DNA from: CAZPEV01 sp964585635 | GTDB lineage: Bacteria > Zixibacteria > MSB-5A5 > GN15 > JAAZOE01 | NCBI GenBank assembly: GCA_964585635.1 | Contig: CAZPEV010000175.1 | Coordinates: 1 to 6,735, forward strand | Reading direction: 5' to 3' | Length of the DNA stretch: 6,735 nt | Shown: positions 6,507 to 6,735 of the stretch, piece after piece | Numbering within the stretch: the first letter of the stretch is position 1 | Layout: each line of letters begins with the position of its first letter | Program-made: the position numbers and the translations under genes | The notes under the pieces: model-generated | What the model was told of the DNA's origin: nothing | The model's input: the letters and a program-made list of their open reading frames with translations, nothing else | The model's database searches: none

Positions 6507-6540
6507 GGCAGCGGCCGGTCGCACCGGCCGTTGCCTTTTT
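6507..6540 (+). terminator. Strong intrinsic terminator-like hairpin followed by T5
   Basis: Two 13-base arms (6507-6519 and 6523-6535) pair completely with one G-U pair around a 3-base loop CGC, and TTTTT follows at 6536-6540. Four A bases before the left arm can pair with the T run, so the - strand also reads as a hairpin followed by TTTT and the element could work in both directions. No convincing gene ends just upstream on the + strand, so what it terminates is open: an unannotated small RNA, or a leftward transcript from beyond the window. Confidence 0.65.
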
Positions 6541-6613
6541 GGCTTCTGCGGAGGGGGCGGGGTAGCGTTCACCATCGAGGTTGTCGCGGTTGGACAATCA
6601 TTTCCCACCCGAC

Positions 6614-6720
6614 GTCCCGCCAGGGCGGGACTCTGGGCGGGGTACCCATGTATTTACCTTGGCGTCAGGAAAGGGTTCCTGACGCCGCCTAAGGGTAGCG
6701 GTCCGCCGCAAGGGGACGGC
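6614..6720. repeat. Cluster of inverted repeats, possible intergenic repeat element
   Basis: Three hairpins lie close together. GTCCCGCC at 6614-6621 pairs with GGCGGGAC at 6624-6631. A perfect 11-base arm GGCGTCAGGAA (6661-6671) pairs with 6676-6686 around loop AGGG, and CCTT/AAGG at 6657-6660 and 6691-6694 can extend it past a 4-base bulge. A short stem GTCC (6701-6704) pairs with GGAC (6714-6717). No T run follows the 11-base hairpin, so it does not look like a simple terminator. The arrangement resembles dispersed palindromic intergenic elements, but copy number cannot be judged from one window. Confidence 0.5.
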
Positions 6721-6735
6721 GCACTAACGATTTCC

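Larger units (their letters stand above)
6224..6735. other. Gene-free stretch upstream of the sigma operon
   Basis: These 512 bases hold the operon promoter (6259-6287), a terminator-like hairpin (6507-6540) and the inverted-repeat cluster (6614-6720). Short open frames exist on both strands, but they run through these hairpins, are Pro-, Arg- or Ser-rich and resemble no family I know, so I do not call them genes. The part between 6400 and 6460 has several complementary segments (for example CCGGTC at 6403-6408 with GACCGG at 6428-6433) and may form a structured RNA. Confidence 0.6.

Noticed and set aside
6360..6608. 82-codon open frame on the - strand
   Set aside because: It runs through the terminator-like hairpin at 6507-6540, has a Pro/Thr/Ser-rich composition with no recognisable domain, and has only a weak ribosome site.
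6141..6692. 183-codon open frame on the + strand at the right end
   Set aside because: It overlaps the start of the sigma gene in antisense, crosses the terminator hairpin and two inverted repeats, and is Arg/Gly/Ser-rich without any known motif.

Overview
The window is GC-rich bacterial DNA with two gene groups that converge at about position 2060-2133. The left group, on the + strand, holds three genes for secreted proteins that end in a two-repeat, type I dockerin-like calcium-binding module. They are the last 34 codons of one gene (1-102), a 196-residue protein with an Ig/cadherin-like ectodomain (135-725), and a 419-residue protein with a predicted five-bladed beta-propeller of glycosidase type (800-2059). 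The right group, on the - strand, reads in transcription order: an ECF-type sigma factor (6223-5690), a one-pass membrane zinc-finger anti-sigma factor (5693-5004) and a secreted TPR-CHAT putative cysteine protease (4956-2134). I see no tRNA, rRNA, insertion sequence, transposase, CRISPR array or cas gene.

Organism: the dockerin wording (DANxDGAVNVGDAVxVINYIF ... GPAP) on many secreted proteins, together with sigma/anti-sigma/TPR-CHAT genes, recalls little-cultured environmental lineages such as Zixibacteria and related phyla. This is recognition by style, not a search result, and I hold it loosely. Signal peptides and a one-pass anti-sigma factor fit a Gram-negative, diderm cell.

How the genes may work together: the sigma and anti-sigma genes overlap by 4 bases (ATGA), and the TPR-CHAT gene follows after 47 bases, so the three look like one operon. 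A sigma-70-like promoter (TTGACA, 17-base spacer, TAATTT) lies just upstream of the sigma gene. The expected model is that the anti-sigma factor holds the sigma factor at the inner membrane until an envelope signal releases it. The exported CHAT protein could be the sensor or protease that acts on the anti-sigma outer domain, or it could be an effector of the same response. A sigma factor, its inhibitor and a TPR-CHAT protease are also linked in type III-E CRISPR (Craspase) loci, but here no CRISPR part is present.

The last 512 bases (6224-6735) hold no convincing gene. They contain the operon promoter, a strong intrinsic-terminator-like hairpin (6507-6540) and a cluster of inverted repeats near the right edge that looks like an intergenic repeat element.
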